Assembly (NCBI RefSeq): GCF_000702445.1
Contig: NZ_JNIF01000004.1
Span: 1,178,001 to 1,242,000 of the forward strand
Length of the DNA stretch: 64,000 nt
Direction: 5' to 3'
From: Bryobacter aggregatus MPL3
GTDB taxonomy: Bacteria > Acidobacteriota > Terriglobia > Bryobacterales > Bryobacteraceae
The notes below the pieces were generated by a model. The model was given only the letters and a program-made list of their open reading frames with translations, had not been told where the DNA came from and did not search any database. Shown piece after piece: positions 34,287 through 44,634 of the stretch. Made by a program: the position numbers and the translations under genes. How positions within the stretch are numbered: the first letter of the stretch is position 1; the number at the start of each line of letters is the position of its first letter.

Positions 34287-34662
34287 GCCCTCTGTGGTTG
34301 CAATCCACTCTCCAAACCACGAATTGCTGCTACTGAGAAGAAAAGTAAGAGATTTTCCCCGATTCTGAAAGGAATAACCGGCCGATCCGGTTTCGTGCCT
34401 TCTCCCTCTGGGAACTTCTCGCCTAGCCCCTTTCGGCGGTATGTAAAATCCGGCTAGCTCCCAATCGAGCGATCCTAGAAATTCTTGTTTGACAGGAAAA
34501 TTTCCCATGGGAGGAGAAAATCTGTTGCCCTGCCCAAATGGTTGGGTTATCGTTGTGATTTAGAGGTATTCGGGCCAAGTGTCTAAAAAGACACCGCTTA
34601 GTCTCAAGTTAGAAGTCAGAAAGTAGGACAAAAGTGGTCCGGAATAGTTCGAAGGAAGCCTA
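34287..34662. promoter_or_regulatory. 376-base divergent intergenic region upstream of the respiratory operon
   Basis: No gene is recognised here. The region must contain promoters for the LPTTA gene (minus) and for actA (plus). A hairpin GTGTCT-aaaa-AGACAC lies at 34579-34594 in the presumed actA leader; it has no U tract and could be an operator or an RNA element. A weak sigma70-like element precedes it and is listed separately. Confidence 0.45.
34525..34553 (+). promoter_or_regulatory. Candidate promoter of the act-cta operon
   Basis: TTGCCC at 34525-34530 and TATCGT at 34548-34553 are spaced by 17 bases, each matching four of six consensus bases. Transcription would give a leader of about 100 bases that contains the GTGTCT/AGACAC hairpin. 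This is weak evidence from sequence alone. Confidence 0.3.
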
Positions 34663-35316
34663 ATGAAGCCGATCTTCCCCAAGTCGTTAGATTTTATCGT
34701 CCGCGCCATTGGCGCGTTTCTGGGAATCTCGATTTTGGTAGGTGTAGCTGCCTACACCTACTTCACGATGCCAGTCGTAATCGATACCGGGTACCGACCC
34801 GTGCAACCCGTGCCCTATAGCCACAAATTGCACGCCGGGAACCTGGGCATGGACTGTTATTACTGCCACAACACAGTAACGAAAGCCGGACATGCCGCTA
34901 TTCCCGCTACAGAAACCTGTATGAATTGCCACACCCGAGTGAAATCGGATAGCTCTGCGCTGGCGCCCATCCGGGCCAGCTACGCTACCGGTGAACCGGT
35001 GAAATGGGCCAAGGTACATAGCCTTCCCGATTACGCCTATTTCAATCATTCCGCCCACGTCACCGCTGGCGTGAGCTGCGTGAGCTGCCATGGCCGCGTC
35101 GACCAGATGGTGGAAGTGACCCAAGTGAAGCCCTTGAACATGGGCTGGTGTCTCGATTGCCACCGGAACCCGGCGCCGAATGTCCGCCCTGCCGAATTTG
35201 TGACCAAGCTCGATTGGGAACCGCCAGCGGGCAAGACGGCCACGGAAATCGGTCTCGAAATTGTCAAGGCCAAAGGGCTGAACCCGCCCGTCAACTGCGG
35301 CGGATGCCACCGCTAA
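34663..35316 (+). CDS. actA: Alternative complex III pentaheme cytochrome c subunit ActA
   Basis: The 217-residue protein has an N-terminal membrane segment (residues 11-35) and five CxxCH heme sites at 65-69, 86-90, 139-143, 163-167 and 212-216, the count expected for ActA. ActA sits on the periplasmic side of alternative complex III and passes electrons from ActB to downstream cytochromes. It is the first gene of an operon whose next five genes give the rest of the complex in standard order. Confidence 0.95.
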   Translation: MKPIFPKSLDFIVRAIGAFLGISILVGVAAYTYFTMPVVIDTGYRPVQPVPYSHKLHAGNLGMDCYYCHNTVTKAGHAAIPATETCMNCHTRVKSDSSALAPIRASYATGEPVKWAKVHSLPDYAYFNHSAHVTAGVSCVSCHGRVDQMVEVTQVKPLNMGWCLDCHRNPAPNVRPAEFVTKLDWEPPAGKTATEIGLEIVKAKGLNPPVNCGGCHR

Positions 35317-35344
35317 AACGGAACGGGAAAAGGAACCAAGCACG

Positions 35345-38326
35345 ATGAGTCTCGTTCAAATCAGCAACGTGAAAAAGAACCGGATGCCTCTCGACCAACT
35401 GGGGCAGACGCCGGAATTCCAGGGTTGGGCCAATGGCCTGCCGACGACGAACGACCAGGAACTGGACAGCAATAGCCGCCGTGACATTCTGAAGATCATG
35501 GCCGCTGGCGCCGGCCTCGCCGGACTGGCGAGCTGCCGCCGTCCGCCTGCGGCAATCGTCAGTTTTTCACGTGGTGTAGAAGATCTAATCCCCGGTAAGC
35601 CGCTTTACTACAACACGGTTTACAATCTGGGCGGCACCGCGCAGGGCCTTCGCATCGAAGCCAACGACGGACGCCCCACCAAGGTGGAAGGCAATCCTGT
35701 CCATCCCGCGGCGAAGGGTGCGGCCACCACTTATTCCCAGGGCAGTGTGCTGAGTCTGTATGATCCGGACCGCTGCAGTTTCGTCATGAAAGACGGAGCC
35801 AGTTCCACCTGGGAAGCCTTTGAAAGCTTCGCCAAGCAACATTTCTCCTCGATCGGTGACGGCACCGGTCTTGCCTTTGTTTCGGAACGCAATGCTGGGG
35901 ACAGCTTCCGCGCTGTCGTCGCTGCGGCTCAAAAGAAGTTCCCCAAGGCGCTCTGGCTTTACTGGGAACCCATCAATAACGACAACGCGGTGCTTGGCAC
36001 ACAACTTGCCACCGGCGCTTTGGGCGAACCCAATTATTCACTCGATAAGGCCGAAGTCATCCTTTCGTTAGACAACGACTTCCTCGGCACCGATGCGACC
36101 AGCACCCTGCCGACCAAGCAGTTCAGCAAGAAGCGCCGCGTCGAGAAGGCCGGCGACGAGATGAACCGCCTGTATGTAGTGGAAGGCCACTACTCGTTGA
36201 CAGGCGCCATGGCTGACAATCGCCTCCGCTTGAAGCCAAGCGAAGTGGCTGGTTTTGCCGCCGAAGTGCTGAAGCTTGTCCAGGAAAGCGGCGAGGCCAA
36301 GGTGGAAGGGGAAGGCAACCGTAAGTTTGCCGCCGCAGTCGCCAAGGACCTCAAGAAGAATGCCGGAAAGAGTGTCGTTCTCGCAGGCCCCCGGCAATCG
36401 CCGCAGGTTCACGCAACGGTCCTCGCAATCAATCAGGTGCTCGGCAACATCGGCACCACGGTCAGCCTGCTCCCTGCCCTGACCGAGCCCCAGGGCGAAG
36501 CGCTGAAGACCTTTGGCGCCGCGCTCGCCGGTGGCCAGATTTCTACGCTCGTTATTCTGGGTGGCAACCCCGCCTACACTATGCCCAGCGACCTGAACTT
36601 TGCAGAGAATGCAAAGAAGGCGAAAACCGTAATCCACATCGGCATGGAGCACGACGAAACGGCTGCCATCGCCAACTGGTGCCTGCCGCAGGCCCATTAC
36701 CTCGAAGATTGGGGCGACGGACGCGCCGCCGACGGTACGGCTTCGATCCAGCAGCCCGTGATTGCTCCCTTACTCGGCGGCCGGACTCCCACCGAAGTAC
36801 TCGCGATCGTCACCGGACTCGAGAAGCACAAGGCCTACGACATCGTAAAGGCCCATTGGACCGCTGGCTTCACCGGTGATAAAGAAAAGGCCTGGCGCAA
36901 GGCCCTCCACGACGGCATCATCGAAGGCACCGCCTTCGCGCCGCTGAAGGCGAGCGTCGACGTGAAGAAGGTGGCTGCGCTTCCCGTGCCTTCCCCTTCG
37001 AATGGTACGGAACTGGTTTTCCTCCCCTCTGTCGGTGTCTATGACGGCCGCTTTGCAAATAATGCGTGGCTGATTGAATTGCCCGATCCGATGACCAAGG
37101 TGGTCTGGGACAACTGCGTCACGATGTCGAAGAAGACGGCGGAAAGCCTGAAGGCGGAAATGGGCTATATCGGCCTCACGGGCGATATGGTGAACCTCAG
37201 CGTCAACGGCGCAACAATCGAAGCCGCGGTGGTCATCATGCCCGGACAGGCAGACGGCGTTCTCGCCATCGGTCTTGGTTATGGCCGCGAGAAGGTCGGC
37301 CGTGTCGGCAAGGGCGCCGGCTTCAACGCCTATAAGCTCCGCAACTCTGCTTCCCAGGGTTATGCGACGGGTATCAACGTCTCGAAGAACGCCAAGAGCT
37401 ACATGCTGGTGCGCACCCAGGACGATCCGGATGGCGACTGGCAACATGATCGCGGCCTTGTCCGTGAGACAACGCTTGCTGATTTCAAGAAGGAACCTTC
37501 GTTTGCACAGGAAGTGGAAGGTCCGCCGCTCGAAAGTCTCTTCCCGGACTGGGGCTATGACAAGGGCAACCAGTGGGGCATGACGATCGATTTGAACGTC
37601 TGCACCGGCTGCAATGCCTGTCTGGTGGCCTGCTTCAGTGAAAACAACATTCCGATGGTGGGCAAGAAGTTTGTCGCCATGGGCCGCGAAATGCACTGGA
37701 TCCGTCTCGACCGTTACTTCGTCAGCGAAGGCGTAGAGGGCGTTGGCGAAGATCCGCAAGTCGTGGTACAGCCGCTGAATTGCCAGCAATGCGAAAACGC
37801 ACCGTGCGAGAGCGTCTGCCCCGTAGCCGCCACCGTTCATTCCCCCGAGGGCTTGAACGATATGGCCTACAACCGCTGCATCGGGACCCGCTACTGCATG
37901 AACAACTGCCCGTACAAGGTTCGGAAGTTCAACTATCTGAACTGGACGAAGGGCAAAACCGAATTTGAGAATCTTGGCTCCAACCCCGATGTCAGCACCC
38001 GCATGCGCGGCGTGATGGAAAAGTGCACCTACTGCACCCAGCGCATCGTGGAAGGCAAGATCAATGCAAAGACCGATCCGGCTGGACGCCGCGCTGTACG
38101 CGATGGCGAAATCCAGACCGCATGCCAGCAGACCTGCCCGGCAGATGCGATCGCCTTTGGAAATATCAACGACCCGAATGCTGCGGTCTCCAAGCTCAAG
38201 GCATCGAGCCGGAACTATGCGCTACTTGCTGAGCTGAACGTACGTCCCCGTACCACCTACCTCGCCAAGCTGCGGAATCCGAATCCGGAACTGACGCCTG
38301 AAAAGAAAGCCCCGGCGGCCCACTAA
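35345..38326 (+). CDS. actB: Alternative complex III molybdopterin-like/iron-sulfur fusion subunit ActB
   Basis: The 993-residue subunit joins a molybdopterin oxidoreductase-like part to a ferredoxin-type part. A Tat signal (SRRDILKIMAAGAGLAGLASC) lies unusually far in, near residue 45, as in other ActB proteins. The first 700 residues resemble the catalytic subunit of DMSO-reductase relatives, but no cofactor-binding Cys or Ser is obvious; ActB carries no molybdenum. The last 250 residues carry four Cys clusters: CTGCNACLVAC, CQQCENAPCESVCP, CIGTRYCMNNCP, and CTYC with CQQTCP, for three [4Fe-4S] and one [3Fe-4S]. Confidence 0.95.
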   Translation: MSLVQISNVKKNRMPLDQLGQTPEFQGWANGLPTTNDQELDSNSRRDILKIMAAGAGLAGLASCRRPPAAIVSFSRGVEDLIPGKPLYYNTVYNLGGTAQGLRIEANDGRPTKVEGNPVHPAAKGAATTYSQGSVLSLYDPDRCSFVMKDGASSTWEAFESFAKQHFSSIGDGTGLAFVSERNAGDSFRAVVAAAQKKFPKALWLYWEPINNDNAVLGTQLATGALGEPNYSLDKAEVILSLDNDFLGTDATSTLPTKQFSKKRRVEKAGDEMNRLYVVEGHYSLTGAMADNRLRLKPSEVAGFAAEVLKLVQESGEAKVEGEGNRKFAAAVAKDLKKNAGKSVVLAGPRQSPQVHATVLAINQVLGNIGTTVSLLPALTEPQGEALKTFGAALAGGQISTLVILGGNPAYTMPSDLNFAENAKKAKTVIHIGMEHDETAAIANWCLPQAHYLEDWGDGRAADGTASIQQPVIAPLLGGRTPTEVLAIVTGLEKHKAYDIVKAHWTAGFTGDKEKAWRKALHDGIIEGTAFAPLKASVDVKKVAALPVPSPSNGTELVFLPSVGVYDGRFANNAWLIELPDPMTKVVWDNCVTMSKKTAESLKAEMGYIGLTGDMVNLSVNGATIEAAVVIMPGQADGVLAIGLGYGREKVGRVGKGAGFNAYKLRNSASQGYATGINVSKNAKSYMLVRTQDDPDGDWQHDRGLVRETTLADFKKEPSFAQEVEGPPLESLFPDWGYDKGNQWGMTIDLNVCTGCNACLVACFSENNIPMVGKKFVAMGREMHWIRLDRYFVSEGVEGVGEDPQVVVQPLNCQQCENAPCESVCPVAATVHSPEGLNDMAYNRCIGTRYCMNNCPYKVRKFNYLNWTKGKTEFENLGSNPDVSTRMRGVMEKCTYCTQRIVEGKINAKTDPAGRRAVRDGEIQTACQQTCPADAIAFGNINDPNAAVSKLKASSRNYALLAELNVRPRTTYLAKLRNPNPELTPEKKAPAAH

Positions 38327-38346
38327 GGAAACGCGAGTAAAGACGA

Positions 38347-39798
<1,452 letters not shown>

Positions 39799-39800
39799 CG

Positions 39801-40385
39801 ATGTCCTTAATCGATCTTGAAGCCATCCGGCGAATCTTCGACCCCCATGCTCCCAAGCAGTTGTGGGGAGTGGTTGCCGAGTTCGAAGATGAACAAGCCC
39901 TGCTCAAGGCAGGCGAGGCCATCCATCATAAGCATGGCTATACGAAACTCGATGCGATGACGCCGTTCCCGGTCCACGGGATCGAAGCGGCCATCGGCAT
40001 CCCGCGCTCGATCCTCGGTTATCTGGTGATCTGCGTCGGCCTCACCGGCACCATGACCGCCATCCTGCTGCAGTGGTGGACGGGTGCGGTGGATTATCCG
40101 CTGGTCATCGCCGGCAAGCCGCTGTTTGCCTTTGAATTCGCCATGCCGATCATGTTCGAATTGAGCGTTCTCTTTTCGGCCTTCTGCTGCGTCTTCGGCA
40201 TGCTGGCCTTGAACGGCCTGCCCAAGCTCTACCATCCGACGATGAACTTTTCCCGCTTCGGCCGTGCGACCGATGACGGCTTTCTACTGGTTGTCGAGAG
40301 AAGCGACCCGAAGTTTTCGGCCGTCGAAACCCGGCAACTGCTGATGAACCTGGGCGCAACCAGCGCAGAGATTGTGGAGGACTGA
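39801..40385 (+). CDS. actD: Alternative complex III subunit ActD (DUF3341)
   Basis: The 194-residue protein has an N-terminal soluble domain (LWGVVAEFEDEQALLKAGEA, then TPFPVHGIEAAIG) and two membrane segments (YLVICVGLTGTMTAILLQWW and MPIMFELSVLFSAFCCVFGM), with a C-terminal soluble tail. This is the DUF3341 layout of ActD, a cytoplasm-facing subunit. It contains no cofactor motifs. The gene order actC-actD-actE is canonical. Confidence 0.93.
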   Translation: MSLIDLEAIRRIFDPHAPKQLWGVVAEFEDEQALLKAGEAIHHKHGYTKLDAMTPFPVHGIEAAIGIPRSILGYLVICVGLTGTMTAILLQWWTGAVDYPLVIAGKPLFAFEFAMPIMFELSVLFSAFCCVFGMLALNGLPKLYHPTMNFSRFGRATDDGFLLVVERSDPKFSAVETRQLLMNLGATSAEIVED

Positions 40386-40392
40386 AGCTCTC

Positions 40393-41001
40393 GTGAAACT
40401 CGTAAGCTTATTGAGTTTGGCTATGGTGGTTCTTGGGCTGAGTGGCTGCCAGAACTTCCCCACCCGATCCCGTCCCATCGAAATCTTTGACGACATGGAC
40501 CGTCAGGAAAAGTACAAGGCCCAGACGCTTTATCGCGGCCAGGGAGTCTTCGCCGATGACCGCTCGAACCGCATGCCTGTTCCGGGTACGGTCGCCGTCG
40601 GCCATCTCAAGGATGACGACGCGCTCTTCCGTGGCATCGTGAATGGACAGTATCTCGGCAAGAATCCGCACAAGATCGATGCGGCTCTGTTGAAGACTGG
40701 CCAGACCAAGTTCAACACCTATTGTTCGCCTTGCCATGACCGTACCGGTTCCGGCGCTGGCATTGTCCCGAAACGGACCCTGTGGCTGCCCACCAATCTG
40801 CATGAAGATCGCATCGTCGCCATGCCCGACGGCGAACTCTATGACGTAATTTCCAATGGCCGCCGCACCATGCACGGCTATCGTTTCCAGATTCTAGAGC
40901 AAGATCGCTGGGCGGTGGTCGCCTATGTCCGCGCACTGCAGCGTAGCGACCGCGGCACTCTTGAAGACGTCCCCGCCGACTTGCGGGCAGACCTGCGCTA
41001 A
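40393..41001 (+). CDS. actE: Alternative complex III monoheme cytochrome c lipoprotein ActE
   Basis: I chose the GTG at 40393 (202 residues) because it gives a clean lipoprotein signal with LSGC at the cleavage site (Cys 19); the longer frame starts inside actD's end region. A single heme motif CSPCH (111-115) is followed by a later MHGYRFQ region where an axial ligand is likely. ActE is the peripheral cytochrome c of the complex and may pass electrons to the oxidase encoded by the same operon. Confidence 0.92.
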   Translation: MKLVSLLSLAMVVLGLSGCQNFPTRSRPIEIFDDMDRQEKYKAQTLYRGQGVFADDRSNRMPVPGTVAVGHLKDDDALFRGIVNGQYLGKNPHKIDAALLKTGQTKFNTYCSPCHDRTGSGAGIVPKRTLWLPTNLHEDRIVAMPDGELYDVISNGRRTMHGYRFQILEQDRWAVVAYVRALQRSDRGTLEDVPADLRADLR

Positions 41002-41027
41002 GTAAGGGAAAGAAAGAAAGAAGCACA

Positions 41028-42233
41028 ATGGCTCAACATTCCCAACCCGCTACTCTCGACAGCTTCCGGCTGGACGAGGGTCTGTGGACCAAAGTCCGCA
41101 ATGTAATCGTATTCCTGTTTCTCATCAGCGCAGCCGCTACTGCCGCTGGCTACTTCCTCAATCAGAAGCAGTTCTTCCATAGCTACTTGGCCGCCTTCAT
41201 GTGGAGCACGCGCATCCTGCTCGGAGCGCTGTTCTTCCTGATGGCTGGTTATCTGGCCGGGGCTGCCTGGAACGTGACCGTGCGCCGCTTCTCTGAGACG
41301 CTCGCCTCCTGTCTGCCGTATGGCATTCTGTTGTTCCTGCCGGTCGCCCTCGGCATCCACGAGCTCTATCGCTGGTCGCATCCCGACGTGGTCGCCGCCG
41401 ACCATGTCCTGCAGGGTAAGGCTGTCTGGCTGAATTCGCAGGCCTTTATCATCCGCGGCGTCGTCTACTTCTGCATCTGGACCTTCTTTGCCTGGGGCAT
41501 CTATCGCAATTCGACGGCGATGGATACCGATAAGAACATCGAGCATATGCACTCGAATTCGCGCTACTCCGCGCCCGGCCTGCTGCTGGTCTTCCTGGCC
41601 ACCAGCTTTGCCGCCTTCGATTGGCTGATGAGTCTCGATCCCCATTGGTTCTCCACCATCTACGGCATCTACATCTATGCCGGCGGCGCACTGGCCTCCA
41701 TGTGCACGCTGACACTGATTTCGCTCGGCTTTCGCCGGGTGGGTGTTCTCAAGAATTCCATTACCGAAGAGCATTATCATGATCTTGGGAAGTGGATGTT
41801 CGCAGTCACCGTCTTTTGGACCTATGTCAGCTTCAGCCAGTACATGCTGTATTGGTACGCCAATATCCCGGAAGAAACGATCTGGTTCCGCAACCGCTTT
41901 GTCGGAAGCTGGCTCAGCGTCTCGAAGTTCCTTGTCTTTGGGCACTTTGTGTTCCCGCTCTTCTTCCTGATCACCCGGAAGACCAAGCGGAATCTCGGCA
42001 CCCTTGCCTTCATGGCAGTCTGGCTCCTGGTGATGGATTATCTCGATATCCATTGGAATGTCATGCCGACCCTGCACCCCGGTGGCTTTAGTCCGCATTG
42101 GCTAGACATCACCGCCCCGATTGCCACGACGAGCTTCTATGCCTTCTTCTTCTGGAACAGGCTCAAGCAGCACGCCATTGTCCCTGTTGGCGATGTCCGC
42201 CTCTATCAGGCCCTGGCGCACCACAACCTCTAA
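41028..42233 (+). CDS. actF: Alternative complex III membrane subunit ActF
   Basis: The 401-residue membrane protein has about ten hydrophobic segments (for example VIVFLFLISAAATAAGYFL and ILLGALFFLMAGYLAGAAW) and is the NrfD-like partner of ActC. Conserved features are FFHSYLAAFMWSTRI, SRYSAPGLLLVFLATSFAAF followed by DWLMSLDPHWFST, and WNVMPTLHPGGF. It completes the six-subunit set actABCDEF; no actG is seen, and the next gene may take that place. Confidence 0.94.
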   Translation: MAQHSQPATLDSFRLDEGLWTKVRNVIVFLFLISAAATAAGYFLNQKQFFHSYLAAFMWSTRILLGALFFLMAGYLAGAAWNVTVRRFSETLASCLPYGILLFLPVALGIHELYRWSHPDVVAADHVLQGKAVWLNSQAFIIRGVVYFCIWTFFAWGIYRNSTAMDTDKNIEHMHSNSRYSAPGLLLVFLATSFAAFDWLMSLDPHWFSTIYGIYIYAGGALASMCTLTLISLGFRRVGVLKNSITEEHYHDLGKWMFAVTVFWTYVSFSQYMLYWYANIPEETIWFRNRFVGSWLSVSKFLVFGHFVFPLFFLITRKTKRNLGTLAFMAVWLLVMDYLDIHWNVMPTLHPGGFSPHWLDITAPIATTSFYAFFFWNRLKQHAIVPVGDVRLYQALAHHNL

Positions 42234-42250
42234 AGGAGAGATGAGAAACC

Positions 42251-42733
42251 ATGTCTACGTCTAACGCTTACGAACATCTCACTCCCGAACAAGCCGAAGC
42301 AGTCGGCTATGAACGGACGGAACCGAATGCCATCAAAATCGGCTTCATCACTTTCGTCATCGTTCTCACGATCATTGGCAGCTGCCTGACCGTTTACTAC
42401 TGGTACATCGGACAGCTCGAATACACACGGCACCTCGAAGTGGAAGTGCCGATCTGGCAGGAACTCCGCGAAGTGCGCGCTGGCGAAACCGAGCGGCTGA
42501 CCCAGTACAAGTACATCGACAAGGCCAAAGGGACGGTTCAACTCCCCATCGAACGCGCGATGCAGCTCCTGGTACAGGAAGCCAATGCGGGCAAGACCTT
42601 CTATGGTGGCAATAGCGCCGCCGTCAAGCCGCATGAAGAAGATCCGAATCTGCAGGCCGTTATCGACAAGGCTCTTGGAAAGCCGACGGCTCCCCCCGCC
42701 GAAACCGCAGCTCCTGAAACAACAAAGAAGTAG
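42251..42733 (+). CDS. One-TM protein of unknown function in the respiratory operon
   Basis: The 160-residue protein has a short cytoplasmic N-terminus, one membrane segment (residues 31-52, GFITFVIVLTIIGSCLTVYYW), and a periplasmic part that is helix-prone with QLPIERAMQLLVQEANAGKT, ending in a Pro/Ala/Thr-rich tail. No cofactor motif is present. I cannot name a family. Its place between actF and a copper chaperone suggests an accessory subunit of complex III or of the oxidase, perhaps at the ActG position. Confidence 0.75.
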   Translation: MSTSNAYEHLTPEQAEAVGYERTEPNAIKIGFITFVIVLTIIGSCLTVYYWYIGQLEYTRHLEVEVPIWQELREVRAGETERLTQYKYIDKAKGTVQLPIERAMQLLVQEANAGKTFYGGNSAAVKPHEEDPNLQAVIDKALGKPTAPPAETAAPETTKK

Positions 42734-42739
42734 GTTCCT

Positions 42740-43663
42740 ATGAAGTTCGTTCTGACACAACTCGGCATCCTGGCGGCCCTTTCGGGCGCGCTCGCACCCG
42801 TGTTTGCTCAGAACGAGATCATGGGCATGCCACGGAATGCCGCCGAGCGGGCGCGCGTGTTAGAAGACAAGAAGACCCTTATGCCGAACGAAATGAACGG
42901 TGTGGGAGTCGATGAGAAGCTGGGCCAGAAAGTGGATCTGGACCTGAGCTTCGTCAGTGAAGACGGCCGGCTCAAGAAGCTGGGCGACTACTTCAAGAGC
43001 GGCCGTCCGGTCGTTCTGAATCTTGTCTACTTCAAGTGCCCGATGCTCTGCAACCTCACGCTGAACGCTCAGGTCACCGTGCTCAAGCAATTGGCATGGA
43101 CTCCGGGCAAAGAGTTTGACGTCGTCACGATCTCGATCGATCCGACCGAGACCTCCGAAATGGCCAAGGATAAGAAGGAAGCCTATCTCAGCAATTTCGA
43201 CCGTCCGGTCGGAGCGGGATGGCACTTTCTGGTCGACTACCAAGGCAACGTGAAGAAGCTCGCCGATCAGGTCGGGTTTCGCTACAACTACGACGCCCAC
43301 CAGCAGCAGTATGCGCACAGTGCGGCCATCATGATCCTCACCCCGCAGGGGATGGTTTCACGCTATCTCTATGGGATTAAGTTTAAGGAGCAGGATCTTC
43401 GTCTCGCTTTGACAGAGGCGGCTGCCGACAAATTCGGATTGAGCTTCGAGAAGATTCTGCTCATGTGTTACCACTACGACCCTAGTGCAAAGTCGTATGT
43501 GCTGTTTGCCACCAACTTCATGCGTCTTGGAGGTTTTCTGGTGATGGTCACCCTAGGTTTTTTCCTCTTCCGCTTCTGGCGGAAGGATTTTATGACGCGA
43601 GACAATTCCGGCGGGGCTGGCACCACCCTCGCTGTGAGCAATCCGGGCGGTACCAGAAACTAA
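42740..43663 (+). CDS. SCO1/SenC family copper chaperone
   Basis: SCO proteins load copper into the CuA site of cytochrome oxidase. The 307-residue protein has a signal peptide (KFVLTQLGILAALSGALAPV...FAQ), a thioredoxin-like domain with the copper motif CPMLC (Cys 100 and 104, CxxxC) in NLVYFKCPMLCNLT, and the distal His in QYAHSAAIMILTPQG. Unlike many SCO proteins it has a C-terminal membrane segment near residue 255-272. It sits directly before the subunit II gene, its probable client. Confidence 0.92.
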   Translation: MKFVLTQLGILAALSGALAPVFAQNEIMGMPRNAAERARVLEDKKTLMPNEMNGVGVDEKLGQKVDLDLSFVSEDGRLKKLGDYFKSGRPVVLNLVYFKCPMLCNLTLNAQVTVLKQLAWTPGKEFDVVTISIDPTETSEMAKDKKEAYLSNFDRPVGAGWHFLVDYQGNVKKLADQVGFRYNYDAHQQQYAHSAAIMILTPQGMVSRYLYGIKFKEQDLRLALTEAAADKFGLSFEKILLMCYHYDPSAKSYVLFATNFMRLGGFLVMVTLGFFLFRFWRKDFMTRDNSGGAGTTLAVSNPGGTRN

Positions 43664-43664
43664 T

Positions 43665-44606
43665 ATGACTTGGCTACGAAATCTATTCCTCCCCAATGCG
43701 GCTAGCATCCGCGCCAGTGACGTCGACGACCTGTTCATGTTCGTCATGTACCTGAACTTGTTCTTCTTCTTCCTGATTCTCGGGATGGTCGTTCTTTTCG
43801 TCATTAAATATCGTCGAAAGTCACAGACCCAAAAGACGGCGCACATCGAGCACAATACGTTTCTCGAACTGAGCTGGAGCGTCATTCCGCTCATCCTCTG
43901 CATGGTGGTATTCTTCTGGGGCTTCAATAGCTACATGCAGGCCACCGTCGCTCCCGACGGCGCGATGGAAATCCAGGTCACCGCAAAGAAGTGGGTTTGG
44001 ACCTTCGGCTATCCCGACGGCTCGGTCGGCATCGGCAAGCTCTGGGTGCCGGTCAACAAGCCGGTCCGTATGGTGATGCACTCGGAAGACGTGTTGCACG
44101 CCTTCTATGTCCCCGCTTTCCGCGTCAAGGCGGACGTACTTCCCAATCGCTATACCGAGGTCTGGTTCCAGGCGACCGAAGTGGGCGACTACGTCATTCC
44201 CTGCGCTGAGTATTGCGGCAAAGGCCACTCCGAGATGAGAGCCTATGTCAAGGTTGTCAGCCAGCAGGAATATGAGAAGTTCCTGGAGGAAGGCGATCCT
44301 GATGAAAAGGGCAAGCCGCCGGAAGAGCTTGGCGCCCTGCTCTACACGAATTTTGGTTGCTCGGCGTGCCACTCGATTGATGGCACCAAGGGCCAGGGTC
44401 CGAGTTGGAAGGGTATCTACGGCCAACAACATAAAATGACAGATGGAAAGATCATCACCGTTGACGAGAACTACATCCGTACCTCGATCCTGCAACCGCA
44501 AGCAGAAGTTGTCGAAGGGTTCCAGCCGATCATGCCTTCCTTCCAAGGCCAGATCAGGGAACGTCAGTTGGTGGCGCTGATCGCGTACATCAAATCGTTG
44601 AAGTAG
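43665..44606 (+). CDS. ctaC: Cytochrome c oxidase subunit II with fused cytochrome c (caa3 type)
   Basis: The 313-residue subunit has two membrane segments (about 27-48 and 71-90) and a cupredoxin domain. CuA ligands are His 145 and Cys 180, Cys 184, His 188, Met 191 in [12 protein letters not shown]. After a charged linker a C-terminal cytochrome c domain carries CSACH (232-236) and the axial Met 290 in IMPSFQG. The fusion defines a caa3-type enzyme that can take electrons straight from ActE. Its start is 1 base after the SCO stop. Confidence 0.95.
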   Translation: MTWLRNLFLPNAASIRASDVDDLFMFVMYLNLFFFFLILGMVVLFVIKYRRKSQTQKTAHIEHNTFLELSWSVIPLILCMVVFFWGFNSYMQATVAPDGAMEIQVTAKKWVWTFGYPDGSVGIGKLWVPVNKPVRMVMHSEDVLHAFYVPAFRVKADVLPNRYTEVWFQATEVGDYVIPCAEYCGKGHSEMRAYVKVVSQQEYEKFLEEGDPDEKGKPPEELGALLYTNFGCSACHSIDGTKGQGPSWKGIYGQQHKMTDGKIITVDENYIRTSILQPQAEVVEGFQPIMPSFQGQIRERQLVALIAYIKSLK

Positions 44607-44634
44607 GAATCGTCAAAGAAGAGGTATCGAAAAA

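Noticed and set aside
34579-34594. GTGTCT/AGACAC hairpin as a terminator
   Set aside because: No U tract and it lies upstream of actA in the same direction; kept only as a note in the intergenic entry.
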